DNA from: Phytopythium helicoides
Lineage: Eukaryota > Oomycota > Peronosporomycetes > Pythiales > Pythiaceae
DNA: 64,000 nt
Direction of reading: 5' to 3'
Assembly (NCBI GenBank): GCA_024867545.1
Contig: JANFNE010000055.1
Span: 62,001-126,000, forward strand
The notes under the pieces were generated by a model. The model ran no database searches. It saw nothing but the letters and a program-made list of their open reading frames with translations, and had not been told where the DNA came from. A program made the translations under genes and the position numbers. Below are positions 1-10,952 of the stretch, in pieces (position 1 is the stretch's first letter; every line of letters starts with the position of its first letter).

Positions 1-2
1 CT

Positions 3-842
3 TACCTCCCGGATTGCGTGAGCTCGGAAGGCAACACCAACAACAACCTTTACATTTTTGATAGCTGGATCAGCCTCTGCGAAGTGGACGAGACCGAGCC
101 AGGCTCGGGAGACTCAGACAGCGACGACAACGTGGACGAGCGTGTGGCTCTGTTTCGTCGCAGACTTCTGAAAATTGGCGCAGGTAGATTTGCTTTTTGC
201 TCTTTTGGTTTCTTGACGCGTGGGTTGGAATCCTGATTGGGGCGAATGATCGCGCGATGAAGCCTCATGACGGCAGGAAAACTGGATTGCTTCGATTGCA
301 GCAGCTGCATGTTAGCTCGAGTGGATACGCTTTGCAACAAGCTAGCATCCACCACGAGCGATATATTTATGATATCCGGTGACCATGTTGCGAGTCGATA
401 CAGCAGAAGGCCAACCTCTCTATCATGAGACTGGGATTATCACAGCCAACGCTGGTCGCTTTCTTCAGCTGAACAAACCAAAGATGAAAAGCATGGTCGT
501 CACAGTTCTCCATTTACTGTTGCACCTGTCGTGTCATCTCCTCACGATGACGTAGCTGGGTGCATTGGCAGCATCCGCTACGACGGAAGCAGCAAGTGTT
601 CCAGAATCACAGCTTGAACGGGCGAACAGGATATTGAGTGACCTTCCGGTGCCAAGTTGGCACTGCCAACCAATATTCCTCCGGAGTATTATACATCGGG
701 AGATCCCGAGAGCTACAACGTCATGACGTTGACGGCTACACCGCCGCTAATCCACCCGTCATCAACAAGTGTAGAGGAGATTATTCGTTCGAGTGGGGAC
801 AGTAGAAGCCAGCTGCAGTCCGCACAGCCGCGATTCGTTTAG
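3..842 (+). pseudogene. 3' part of an unidentified gene, frame broken, runs off the left edge
   Basis: The frame open from base 3 encodes an acidic, Ser/Asp-rich segment (DSDSDDNVDERVALF) up to about base 183, where a GT could be a splice donor. Further coding-like stretches follow in changing frames: a segment from 385 containing EGQPLYHETGIITANAGRF, another near 500-615 containing VVSSPHDDVAG, then ERANRILSDLPVP near 620, and a last one ending at the stop at 840-842 (NIPPEYYTSGDPESYN). The amino-acid composition looks coding, but no family is recognised. The breaks may be introns, decay or indel errors. The true start lies left of the window. Confidence 0.3.
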
Positions 843-1674
843 CGTACAGCTGCTTACCACCTTCATCCGCTAATCCAACCAGCTCACCAGGGTTTGCACT
901 TGCTCGTTGATTTCATTCGCGCGACATGGCCGCCAAGCGCCACTAAGCCATAATTTGAGGTGGAGTTCGCCACATTGAGCCGCTGAGGGACCGCCGACGC
1001 TCGGACACCGCGCTGCGCTGCCGCGGCTCTCTGCCGATCACGCGCTTTTTGGCGTCGGTGACTTCTCAGTCGTTTACTGCACCGTGTCGTAGCGTTGAGG
1101 GTTCCGCATCATCACCGACGCGCCTTTGCATCCATGTTAGAGAGCCGCGCGGGCGCTCGCGACGCCCACGAGCAGCTCTCCGAGGCGATCAGTAGCTTCA
1201 ACGAAGCTGCTGACTCAAAGGCGGGCGAGCCAAATCCCTCAGTGGACTCCTAACCAAAATTCGGTGGATGACGGCAAACACGTATGGAAGGATCTCAAAT
1301 ATACTGAATTACGGTAGTGGTAGAGTCGCCATTTCGCCAGCTGGGACGCACGATCCCAGCCTTTTCGGTTCACTCGGTTTCAGTATACGACGCTCGTGTT
1401 TGCTGTTTGAACTTTGGCCGTCGAGAGTATACAGTCCTCAAGTCAAACCAGTTCAGCGCGAGTAGTCAGTACATTTGCGCCAAGCTCCCGCGCGGCAGCC
1501 ACACGCTCGCGTCGCCCGTGGCAGCTGGCGATTGCCGCTCCACCGCGCTCATCTCTTGGTAATTGAATCGCACGTCGTTCCTCTCCTACGGATGGCCACT
1601 CTGCCGCCAAGAGCTACGTTCGCGACGACTCATCAGGTCTCAGCAGCGAGTCGTTCCCCTCGGTCTCAGCAGCA
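843..1674. other. intergenic, no supported gene
   Basis: No convincing gene is visible. One 39-codon ATG frame (1134-1253, + strand, beginning MLESRAGARDAHEQL) has a plausible composition but no recognisable family and is too short to support. The right end carries the promoter of the secreted-protein gene at 1720. Confidence 0.4.
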
Positions 1675-1692
1675 TCGCATTCCCCGTTTTGG
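1675..1692 (+). promoter_or_regulatory. candidate oomycete Inr/FPR core promoter
   Basis: TCGCATTCCCCGTTTTGG resembles the oomycete initiator plus flanking promoter region (TCANTYY followed by CAWTTT). It ends 28 bases before the ATG at 1720. Confidence 0.4.
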
Positions 1693-1719
1693 CCCCGAGA
1701 GCGCACATCCAGCACCAGC

Positions 1720-3422
1720 ATGCGACTCCAGCGCCTCTTCCTCGTGGCTGCGGCCGCCGCGGCAGCCGTCTCGACTGTCGCCGCCGACGGCTGTCGCGTC
1801 AAGACCCGCGCGCCGGCCGTGTCGCCGTCCTCGTCGGACGCGTCGGACGCCGACACGACGCCCGTGGCCACCACGGCCGCTCCTGCCTCCACTGAAGCGT
1901 CGACCGAAGGCGAGGGCGACTACACTGACGACTCGTACGAGTTCGACGACGACTCGGAAAGCACTGATGACGACACCGACACGAGCGTCGATGGAGAGGC
2001 GTCGGCTGGCAGCCCCGCCACCAAGGCTCCTGCGGCGACCACGGAAGCCCCCACCTCCGCCACTACCGCCCCGGCGTCGACCACGGCTGCACCGTCGTCA
2101 GCGACGACTGCCCCGCAACGACGACGGCTGCCCCCGCTTCCAGCTCTGGCTCATCGACCTCGACGTCCACCAGCTCTGGCACCTGTAGCAAGCCCAGCGT
2201 CACCATCACCGAGGTCGACATCGGCGTCTCCTACGAGGCGTCTGAGGACGAGGCCACACTCAAGGTCGTCGCTATCGCCGCCAAACCCTCCGGAGGATCC
2301 CTCGTCGCCGTTCAGAGCGGAGACGACGTCTACGTGTACGAGCTCGACAGCTCGGACAAGTTGGCGTCGACAACCGAGGTGGCCAAGGTGCCGGCTGTCG
2401 ACTTCGCTGACTTGTACGCGGATGACGACGGGTTCGTACTGCTGGCCACGCGCGACGCCGAGGGAGGTGGCACTCTCAACTGTGGTAACCCATCGAACCT
2501 GTGCTCGGCACCGTCGGACGCCGTGCCGTGCTACGACATGTACCTCATCCGGTATGACGCGGCGACCGAGTCGTGGGCCACGAAGCTGACGTCGTCGAGC
2601 GCGAGCCTGCCGCCGTACTCAACGGCTGCCACGGGTAATGAGGTGTACATGATCTGGTGGTACGCGCACCACGGCCGCATCGCGTTCGATGGCACGAACT
2701 GGGCGTCGTACTTTGGCTGCGCGCTCTCTGTGTCCGAGTCCTCGTGCATCAACATCCACCAGGGAGACCGCATGAAGGTGGTGGGTCCCACAGGTTCGGT
2801 GCTGTCGGACCACAACTCGTTCGACTGGGGTTGCTCGCACTCTGGTTACGAGCGCATCACGTACGACAACCGCTCCGAGTCGTTCGCCATGATCTGCAAG
2901 ACGGACAGCAACAACCGCATCATGCCGCCGAACAACTGGGACGTGACGATCTATCCTGTGGATCTGGCTGCGTCGAACCTCGGTGACATTGTGATGGACG
3001 GCAGCTCGAGCAGTGGTGGCTACTGGGCCACGGTGAGCAACAGCGACTCGGAAGACGCAGCCGTGCACCTCATCCACTTCACGCTGTCTGCGGAGGCGGA
3101 CAAGGACATTACGCTGAAGGGTGGCAAGGCCAACGAGCGTGCGCCGCATCTTGCTCGTATCGGCTCTAGCAGTATGCTGGCCATGTGGGAGGGTAGTAGT
3201 GCGAGTGGTGACCTGGTGGAGGGTTCGTCGGACCGCACGATCTTCATCCAGACGCTGGACGCGAGCACTGGCGAGGCTATCAGCGACGTGATCACGGTGG
3301 ACTCAAGTGTTGTTGGCAATCGTTACCAGGCGTTGAAGACGTACCCGGACGGCAGTGTGGCGTACTTGAGCAAGGGCACGACCGACACGTCGTTGCAGGT
3401 GGTGCGCTTCAGCGGATGCTAA
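1720..3422 (+). CDS. secreted Thr/Ala-rich protein with a C-terminal globular domain (frame interrupted)
   Basis: The ATG at 1720 opens a clear signal peptide (MRLQRLFLVAAAAAAAVSTVAA, cleavage near residue 22). A low-complexity Thr/Ala/Ser linker with repeated TTAP-like units and an acidic patch (about residues 50-130) follows. After a one-base loss around 2111-2117 the frame resumes at SSGSSTSTSTSSGTC and runs about 430 residues to a stop at 3420-3422. That part has several cysteines and many short beta-like segments (VYVYELDSSDK, MYLIRYDAATESW, VHLIHFTLS), suggestive of a propeller-like or lectin-like fold, but no family is recognised. The linker looks mucin-like, so a cell-wall or extracellular role is inferred. 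With the missing base the product would be 567 aa. The break lies in a C-rich repeat and may be a sequence error. Confidence 0.7.
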
Positions 3423-3718
3423 GCTAAAGCGTTTCGTGCATTTGTTGTCGCGTGTAGTGGCGTAGCGTAGAGTATCTGTGGTCATAAATCTCCCGTGGCT
3501 TTCATCAAAGTCGGTTTTGTACTTGCCAATGCAGCAGCTGAGCTCGTCACCTCCGCTTCAACACGTTCTAGTGTATCCATCCCCTTTGCCCGGAACGTTC
3601 TTGTGGGAGCTCCTCGCCACGCGCGACCGGTTCCCTACCGGTATCCTCCCATCTCGTCACCAGCAGTTGAAGAAGCCGACGGGAGACCGACCCGACCACG
3701 TAGATCACAACCGCCGCC

Positions 3719-5205
3719 ATGCCGCGCCGACCCGCCGCCGTGTACGTGGCGGCCACGCGGCAGCACGTGGGGAAGACAAGCACGTGTCTGGGGCTGCTGC
3801 ACGGGCTCACCGCTCGCCTGGACGCCATCGGATTCCTCAAGCCCGTGGGGCAGGAGAGCGTCTTCGTGGAGCACGCCAACGTGCGCGTGGACAAGGACGT
3901 CGCGGTCGCCAAAGGTGCGCGTTTTGCGGGATTGGAGGGGGAAGACGGGGAGGAGGGGGTCGAGGGAGCTCTGGGGATGTCCTGCGGTCGTCGTGAGGGT
4001 CTTGCGGCCTCCGGGGGCGGCGTGTGGACCTCAGGAGGGTCTGGTGACGTCATGAGGGGATCAAGGACGCTGTGGAGCTCTAATGGACTCCCAGGAGGTC
4101 TCAAGGACGGACGTTGTGGGAGTCTGCTGGAGCTCTGTCTGATGAACGTCCCGGAGGTCTTTGGATCTCTGTAGCTGTCTGATGGACCCCTTGCGAGCTG
4201 TTTGACGCCCCTGTGGCGGTCTGTTGGTGGTGAACGAGACGCTAACGTGTCGTGTTGGTGCTGGTGCTTGCAGAGGTGTTCCGGCTGAAGCGCTGCCGGT
4301 ATGCGGACATGTCACCGGTGGTGATCCCGGCGGGCTACACGCGCGACTACCTTGACGGGCGGATCACGTTCGAGCAGCAACTGGTGCGCATCCAGCGCAG
4401 CTTCGAGCGCATCATCGCTGACAACGACTACACGGTGGTGGAGGGCACGGGCCACACGGGCGTGGGCTCCATCGTGGACATCAACAACGCGCGCGTGGCG
4501 GCCGAGCTGGGCGTGGACATGGTGCTCGTGGCCAACGGCGGTCTCGGCTCGGCCTTCGACGACCTGGCGCTCAACTACTCGGTCTGCCGCGACTACGGCG
4601 TGCGCATCCGCGGTGTGATCCTCAACAAGGTGCGGCCCGACAAGCTCGAGATGGTCAAGGAGTACTTCCCCAAGGCGCTGCGGCGGTGGGACGTGCCGCT
4701 GATCGGCGTCGTGCCCAACCTGCCGACGCTGGCGAACCAGTCGATGGCCGACTTTGAGTCGCTGTTCCGCTCGCCCATGCTGGCGGGGCAGGACCGGCGC
4801 TTCCACCAGTTCGCGCGCACGTGCCTTGTCACGTCGGGGCTGCGGCGCTTCCTGGACAAACTCGAGAGCGGCGAGTTCGACGATGCGCTATTCGTGACGC
4901 ACGCCACGCGCAACGACGTGATCTTGGCCTTCCTCTCGCATGTGCAGGACACGGAGCAGCGCACGCGCCGGCCATTCGGCGGCGGACTCATCCTCACGGG
5001 CCAGGACCCTCCGCAGGACTACACGATGCGCATCATCCGCCACGCCCGCGCGCCCGTGCTGTACGCGCCCGTGACGACCTTCGACGCCATGGACCGCATC
5101 TCCCGCTTCACGGCCAAGTTCAACGCCTCGGACCGCGACAAGGTGCTCGCGTGCGGCCGCCACTACGCCTCGCACCTCGACTTCGACCTGCTGCTGGACC
5201 GGTAG
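3719..5205 (+). CDS. BioD-like/DRTGG P-loop protein (phosphotransacetylase N-terminal-like), two exons
   Basis: The CDS joins 3719-3914 and 4274-5205, giving 375 aa. Exon 1 starts MPRRPAAVYVAATRQHVGKT, with a BioD-type Walker A (ATRQHVGKTS, residues 11-20). Exon 2 continues the AAA_26 / dethiobiotin-synthetase-like fold (VVEGTGHTGVGSIVDINNAR, VILNKVRPDK, GVVPNLPTLA). A DRTGG-type domain follows (VTHATRNDVILAFL, GGGLILTGQDP, APVLYAPVTTFDAMDRIS). This architecture matches the N-terminal part of bacterial phosphotransacetylases, but the acetyltransferase domain itself is absent. The splice joins AAAG to AGGTGTTC in frame (phase 1). Function is probably nucleotide-dependent and regulatory; the substrate is unknown. 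The domain call is firm and the role uncertain. Confidence 0.82.
3915..4273 (+). other. intron of the BioD-like gene
   Basis: A GTGCGC donor follows AAAG, and a GGTGCTTGCAG acceptor precedes AGGTGTTC. Removing these 359 bases fuses the two frames and gives a continuous product. The intron contains imperfect repeats built on GGAGGTCT and GGAGCTCT, and is long for an oomycete. Confidence 0.75.
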
Positions 5206-5375
5206 ACGCCGCCGCAGGAGCTCCTGCTCACCTTGAAGTGGCGACCTGCTTGATCATATACCCCGCTCTCTCCGATCCATCACGTCGCGCGTGACGGGCG
5301 GCGAAGCCCGCCGACGTCGCTCAGTCTCCGATCGCCCCATCCTCCGCCTGCTCCCGAGCCAAGCCACTCCTAGCC

Positions 5376-6200
5376 ATGCCCGTGCGCGCCGTGACCTTCG
5401 ACCTCGACGACACGCTCTGGTGCGGCCGCGCCGTGATCGCGACCGCCTCGGCCGCCTTCCACGCGCAGGTGGAGGCCGCGGCGCCGTCCGTGGCCGCCGC
5501 GTTCCCCCCGCAGGGCCTTCCACGCGCGCATGCAGCAGCTGCAGCGCGAGCAGCCCGACAAGGCGCACGACTTCACGTTCCTGCGGCGCCGCGCGCTGCT
5601 CGACTGCATCGCGGCCGCGGGCGCCGCCGACGCGGTCGCCGACCCCGACGCGCTGGTGGACGCGGCCTTCGCGGCCTTCCTGCAAGCGCGCAGCCGGCCC
5701 GAGTTCTTCCCCGGCGCGCTCGAGCTGCTGGGCGAGCTGCAGGCGCGCGGACTCGCGCTCGGCGCCGTCACCAACGGCAACTGCGCGCGCCAGGAGCTGC
5801 CGCCCGCGTTCCAGGCCGCCGTGCGCGTGTTCGTGTCGGCCGAGTCGGCGGGCGTCGCCAAGCCGCACGCCGCCATCTTCGCGGCCGCGGCCGACGCGCT
5901 GGGGGTCGACGACCACCCGGCGGACGTCGTGCACGTTGGCGATCACTACGACTGCGACGTTCGCGGCGCGAGGGCCGCCGGCATGCGCTCCGTGTGGGTC
6001 CACGCGCAGTGGGAAGGGACCGGACGTGCTGCGGATGAGGCCGCGAGGGCCCCCTGCGGCCTGTGGACGCCGTCAACGACGACGACGCAGCGGCAGACGA
6101 TGAGGAGGACGAGTACCCGGAGGCGGACGCGATCGTGCGGGACGTGGGCGGCGTGCGGCGCGTGGTGGAGCGCTGGACGCGCGGCGACTGCGAGTGGTAG
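5376..6200 (+). CDS. HAD-superfamily hydrolase (frame interrupted twice)
   Basis: The start at 5376 gives MPVRAVTFDLDDTLW, with the HAD motif I DxDxT (FDLDDTLW). After an extra base in the C-run/CAGGG region at 5503-5514 the frame continues at FHARMQQLQREQPDKAHDF. Then come the motif II region GAVTNGN, a conserved lysine in SAGVAKPHAAIF and motif III/IV HVGDHYDCDVRGARAAGM, as in REG-2/YjjG-like phosphatases. A missing base near 6039-6052 returns to the first frame, ending in an acidic tail and DVGGVRRVVERW...CEW at 6198-6200. Adjusted length is 274 aa. It probably dephosphorylates a small metabolite; the substrate is not deducible. It converges with the PH-domain gene 46 bases away. Both breaks lie in GC-rich runs and may be sequence errors. 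Confidence 0.78.
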
Positions 6201-6220
6201 GACGCTTATACTTGTTGCAC

Positions 6221-6226
6221 AATAAA
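6221..6226 (+). terminator. polyadenylation signal of the HAD gene
   Basis: AATAAA lies 21 bases after the HAD stop codon, inside the short gap between two convergent genes. Confidence 0.55.
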
Positions 6227-6245
6227 TACTGCTGCGGACGCCTGC

Positions 6246-6971
6246 CTACTCGTCCCTCCGGCGGCGGAAGGACAGCGCCGAGGCCACGGCGTCGCCCGTG
6301 CGCGCGCGCAGACTCGACGCCTGCTGCGAGAAGCGCGCCACCTCCTCGGCGCTGTAGAAGAGCTCGGGCACCTGCTCGTCGGCCAGCGCCGGGATGGTGC
6401 GCACCAGCACGCTGCGGTGGAACGACACGCGCCGCTTGCCGTCTGCAGCTTTGCTGTGGGTCTGCTCTGCGTCCTCTGCGGGGTCTGCGAGCGCCGCGGC
6501 GGCCGCCAGCTCATCAGCAGCCAGTCGGTGGAAGGCCGTGGCCCACGCGGCCACGTCCGCGCGGCTGAACACGCGCGCCAGCCACTCGCGGCCGTCGGCC
6601 ATGAGCAACTCGAGCGCCAGCTCGGGCGCCGCCGCCACGCGGCCGCCCGTGACGCGCGCCTCCATCACAGGCGGACGCCCCGTGCGGCCCCTGGCAGCTC
6701 CGCGGCCGGCGTCCTCCTTGGCGTAAAAGACGCTGAGCGCCGAGCCGCGCAGCACCAGGAAGCGCGTCGACCACGTGAGCGCGCCGCGTCGTTTAAGCCG
6801 CGCGTAGCCCTCGGCGCGCGCCGGCAGCGCCGCGTCAATGCCGTCGGCCGAGTGGCGCCGTCCGCGCGGCGCATGTGTGTGAGGACGCGCGGAGGACGCT
6901 GGAGGACGCGCGGAGGACGCGTGCGGACGCGCCTGCGCACTCGCGGACCGCGGGCGGGCTGTCATCATCAT
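6246..6971 (-). CDS. PH-domain protein
   Basis: The frame is open upstream to 7094, but the likeliest start is the triple ATG at 6971/6968/6965 (MMMTARPRS), giving 241 aa. An Arg/Ser/Ala/Pro-rich leader with tandem ASSARPP-type repeats comes first. A pleckstrin-homology domain follows (GYARLKRRGALTWSTRFLVL, SALSVFYAKEDA, LELLMADGREWLARVF, ADVAAWATAFHRL), ending in the WxxAF helix. The C-terminal part KRRVSFHRSVLVRTIPAL and PELFYSAEEVARFSQQ is a conserved-looking extension whose role is not known to me. PH domains bind phosphoinositides or proteins, so a membrane-proximal role is inferred. Confidence 0.75.
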   Translation of the reverse strand: MMMTARPRSASAQARPHASSARPPASSARPHTHAPRGRRHSADGIDAALPARAEGYARLKRRGALTWSTRFLVLRGSALSVFYAKEDAGRGAARGRTGRPPVMEARVTGGRVAAAPELALELLMADGREWLARVFSRADVAAWATAFHRLAADELAAAAALADPAEDAEQTHSKAADGKRRVSFHRSVLVRTIPALADEQVPELFYSAEEVARFSQQASSLRARTGDAVASALSFRRRRDE

Positions 6972-7094
6972 GGCGACAGGCTTCAAGCGATGGCCAAGCG
7001 CGGAGACTTGAGGCGGAGGCTGCGGATCTGGATGTGGCGGTCGGGAAGAAGGAGCGGAGGCGACAGTGGACCCTTGAACGGTGGACCGGCACAC

Positions 7095-8674
7095 GGGCCG
7101 ACTTCGCGGGTTGTTTTTTTTCTAATTTTGGATGACCCACCCGACCTGGGAGGATACAAAGTGCGAGATGTTGAGCGGGTTGGGTGCGAGAGGAAGGATG
7201 GAGAAGGGGGGAGTGGGCCCGGCCCGCGGGTCTTGAGTCAGAGAAAATCCGCGGGGCAGCTCGCCGCTCTTCAATGGGGATCGGCTGCAGATTCGGCTGC
7301 GGGCGGAGAACAACACCGGCTTTTCGCACCATCACTTGGCGGCGGGAGACATGCGCGCGACATCAATCGCCCAAAGTGTCTGCGATGGTGATGATGAACT
7401 GCCGCGGTGGGTTCTCGTTTTTCCTGGTATTGAAACGCTCGGGAGTCGACTTTCTTTTTTGCGGTGTCACGGAGTTCGAATTTTGGCTGGTCGGCGGCCA
7501 CCTCCGCCACGAACAACCACGTCCCGCCCCCCGCACCGCCATCCTCCCCACGAAAAAAATCGCTGTTGGGCATAAAATGCGGCGTCATGCGGCTTTGCAG
7601 AGCCACATGGGGGCGGCTGGACCGCCGGCTGTTGCGAGCATAGCGTTTTTCAGCAAACACCAAAATTAGTATAAATGGAGGCTGGTGCTGGCTGCAAGCA
7701 GTCGCCCAGCAAAGCCACAACGACGAGCGACCACATCCACCACAGGACACGAAATGAGAAGCAGAGAGAACTAGAGAGAGCAAAAGAGAGCGCGTGGCGC
7801 CACGACGTTCATCCCTCGATGTGCTGGAAGTGCTCCACGTCGTGCTGGTGCCACGCGATGGTCGGACAGCTACCGGTATTATTACCAACCCACTGGTTCC
7901 TATTAGTAATCCGCAAGAGACGGGACATATCGCTGTGTCGACCACATAACTGGTCGCGTGGACGAGGCAGGGGAGAATGACCTTGAACAACGTATTACCT
8001 CTGTACTAAGGCTACACCTTGTGCACATCGTTTTATATGGAAGTATACAAACAATAACCTGTGACATTTTTCACCCTGAGAAAGAAGATACAGTTTTCGT
8101 ACAGTAGCACTTTAATGTTGAAGTGCCTTGCACGTCAAACAAGGCACTTTGAAGTTTGCACAGCCGTGAGCTGCAGGCAACAGCTCAACTCATCATGAAC
8201 TCGTAAGCTCGTGAGCTCGTGAACGTCTCGTGGGCATTGACCCTGGTGAGTGTTTCCACGACAGCAAAACAAGGCTGGTACGGATTCATTTTCCGTGTAG
8301 CTCGACAAGATGAATCGTTCGGCTTGGCGGATGTCAGGTGGATCTGCTCGCTCATGAAGGAGATGACAGCTCTTCAAGCTATGCTGGCATGAACGTCTGG
8401 CAGGGTTGACAATACCCACAAACTCTACAAATACTGTTCAATGTTTTGCCAAGAGCGACTACTTGAGCGTGCCAAGCACTTCAATCTAGGCTGAACGACT
8501 CCAGCTCGTCGAATGCTGGTGTTGTGCCTACGTTTCAGCCACACTCTCAAAGATCTACAAGTGCGAGGTCAGGAGGACGAGTCACAAACACAGCATCGTC
8601 TATTTGGTCGTGTGGCCGTTGAAGTGGACTTGACTCGGTCAGCCACCACTACCTATGCTGCTTTTTCAAAAGTT
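7095..8674. other. long intergenic region, no supported gene
   Basis: Several open frames exist on both strands (for example 7271-7990 on the minus strand and 7675-7980 on the plus strand), but they lack recognisable domains and look like chance frames. GTATAAATGG at about 7670 is TATA-like. A short direct repeat (GCTCGTGA, twice) lies at 8209-8224. Confidence 0.4.
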
Positions 8675-10458
8675 TTAGGTGCTTGATCGGTGCAAGCATA
8701 GCCACTTGCGGCGCACGCGCACAGGAGCTGCATCTGGTGCAGGAGGTGTCGTTGTCACTGGCTCTGGCAGCGCGATAGGCACGTGAAAATGGTCGTCAGC
8801 TGACCGCTGGGGTACGCGCGAGAATGGCAGCGGGTGCAGCAGGCGCACGTCTTCGATCGGGATTGGTGTCTTGAAGTCGACGTCGGGAGGGGCCTCCTCG
8901 TGCTGGATCTCAATGTTGACGATGGTCTCAGCGCGCCAGCGATCGATGAGGTCAAGCGAAATGCCATCAACAGCGTCGCTGTGCAGCATGGCTGCCACGT
9001 GGTCGCGCCCGCGGTCGTTGGTCACGACGCGGCACTCGGCGCCAAGCAGCACGCTCGCGTACAGCCAAAAGAGGTCGTCCGAGAGCTGGTCGGTCCGGCA
9101 GCTAAACACGAGTCCGTCGCGCTGCCACGACTCCACGATCGCCTTTTCGCGCGCCGAGCGCTGGCGCATCGTGAAGCGGCCCTGCTTGCGCTGCTCCTTC
9201 ATCTTGCGAGTACGGATGCGGAGCACGAACGAGTCGGCCAGGTACGAGAATGGCATCGTGATGCTCACCGTGTGACCCTCGGCCAGCAGCCGCCGCGCGA
9301 CGAGGTCGACTTGGTCGAGCCGGCAGCTGCCCGCGTCAAAGTTCTGGTTGATGTACGCAATGTTTGGGCCGTCCAGGATGTAGTGCGTCTTTCCTGGTGC
9401 CGGCGCGTGCTTGGCCAGCAGCCAGTCCCGGAACGGCTCGAGGTGTTGTTGGGCGGTCTGCCCCGTGCCCACCTTGCTCTCGCGCGTCTCGACGGCCGCC
9501 AGAAGCTGTGCGCGCTCTTCAGCCGAGACACCAAACTTGAGCAGTGGCACGCGGCAGTGAGGACACTTGGGGTCCATGGCATTGTCACTTGGCAGCACGC
9601 GCGAGTCGAAGCCCACGGCAGCAAACGCTGTGCGAAGCCTCTGCGCGTTGGTAGGCGACACCTCGCGGCTCGAGAGCTGCAAGTCGTGCATCAATGGCTC
9701 AACACACTCGTTAAGCAGCGCGCGGTCATCTTCGTGAGCCGTGGCGCAGGCCACGAGCATCTGCACGAGCGTGTCCTCCATGCTGGGCGTCCACTCGACG
9801 CTGCGGTCGCGCTTGAGGCGCTTGCCATCGCTCAAACGCGCGCGGGAAGTTGCCCGTGCGGCACTCGTGCTCTAGAATGGGTCCGACCGGTGCGGAAGTG
9901 CAGCTTGGCAGGCGCGGCGGCGTCCAGCAGCTGTCGGACGAGCTCCCAGGCCGCGTCGGCGTCTCGCCAGGCCAGCTGGAGCTTGATGGCGGCCGCGAAC
10001 GCGGCCTCATTGAGCGACTCGCCGAGCACGAAGCAGCCACGCGGGCGGTTCTGGAACGGCTGCAGCTCGCGCGGCGCGAAGAGCTCGTCCGTCAGGTACG
10101 CGAGCAGCGCGCGGCGCAGCGCGGGGTCCTCCAGCTCGGGGCTCGCCGCCTGCCGCGCGCAGTGGAAGTAGAACGTGTCGACCGCCTGGCGCACGTTGGT
10201 GGCGCGCAGTCCGCGAGCATGCACCTCGTCCTGCAGCCGCTCGAAGACGGCGGCCAGCGGCTGCCGCTCCTCCACCACGGCGCGGTGCACGTTCCAGCGC
10301 ATGCGCTCGAGCGGCGCGGAGCTCCTGCTCCTGCTCCTGCGACGCGCGCTGGCGGCTGCCGCTGCACCTGGAGACGCTGGGGACGACGAGGACCAGCGCA
10401 GCAGCCGCAGGCGCGCGGGGGCGGCGCGCGGCGCACAGGAGCGCGGCAGCAGCGCCAT
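8675..10458 (-). CDS. PRORP: protein-only RNase P (PRORP), predicted mitochondrial; two one-base frame breaks
   Basis: This enzyme removes 5' leaders from precursor tRNAs without an RNA subunit. The N-terminus (MALLPRSCAPRAAPARLRLL) is rich in Arg/Ala/Ser and lacks acids for about 45 residues, as in a mitochondrial presequence. Helical PPR-like repeats follow (AAFAAAIKLQLAWRDADAAW, ILEHECRTGNFPRAF). Then come the zinc module CPHCRVPLL and the NYN metallonuclease domain, with YILDGPNIAYINQNF, the conserved TDQLSDDLFWLYASVLL acidic pair, VTNDRGRDH, and a late Trp-containing strand (LIDRWRAETIVNIEI). Extra bases at about 9884-9891 and 9836-9846 split it into three frames; corrected length is 593 aa. 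Residues 1-205 and the whole catalytic half are otherwise intact. The gene lies in tandem behind the ARF-GEF. Confidence 0.88.
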
Positions 10459-10952
10459 CGGAGCTCTTGGTGCGCGGAAGATGGGTGGAGACGGCTTCTC
10501 TCTGCACAGCGGACCCTTGTAGAGGAACTTGAAGCCGGCGTGACGTTCATCGATGCTCTTTCAAACTCGAAGTATCGGGACTGGCAAAGTGATTGCCCAT
10601 GTTAGGCCAACTGCGGGCCGATGCCATCGAGAGACTCAGAACCTGCCGCTAGGCGTGGTGGTAGTTGCAGTAGTTGACGATCGACTTTCCACTGTGGTTA
10701 TGCTGCACGATATCACAATGCGCTGGCTGGAATCCAGCGTCTTGGATTCGAATTGTTTCGCTGAGTGGACCTGTAGCAATGTTGCTGAGTTCCATCGTGA
10801 AACGCCATGTTCTCACGTTGATAAAGCGTTATCGAGCGCGGGTCTGTGCTTTTAGGTCTGCGTCAAGCCTCGAATTTCGATCGATTGACGTGCTATGAGT
10901 TCATTCAACTTTTCTTTCTTTTCCAATCTCGGGATTACATCGTCTCGGACTA
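10459..10952. other. intergenic, PRORP promoter side and ARF-GEF 3' end
   Basis: No gene is supported. The 100-codon plus-strand frame at 10553-10855 has no recognisable features. No clear Inr/FPR match was found upstream of PRORP. Confidence 0.4.

Noticed and set aside
2100..2200. Possible short intron in the secreted-protein gene
   Set aside because: No usable donor and acceptor of suitable length; a single missing base is simpler.
7271..7990. 239-codon minus-strand frame
   Set aside because: No domain, no conserved-looking segments, unlikely composition; regarded as chance.
9836..9891. Possible 57-base intron explaining the PRORP frame changes
   Set aside because: A GT...AG pair exists, but its length is a multiple of three and does not join the two outer frames; the skipped segment (ILEHECRTGNF) also looks like genuine PPR sequence.
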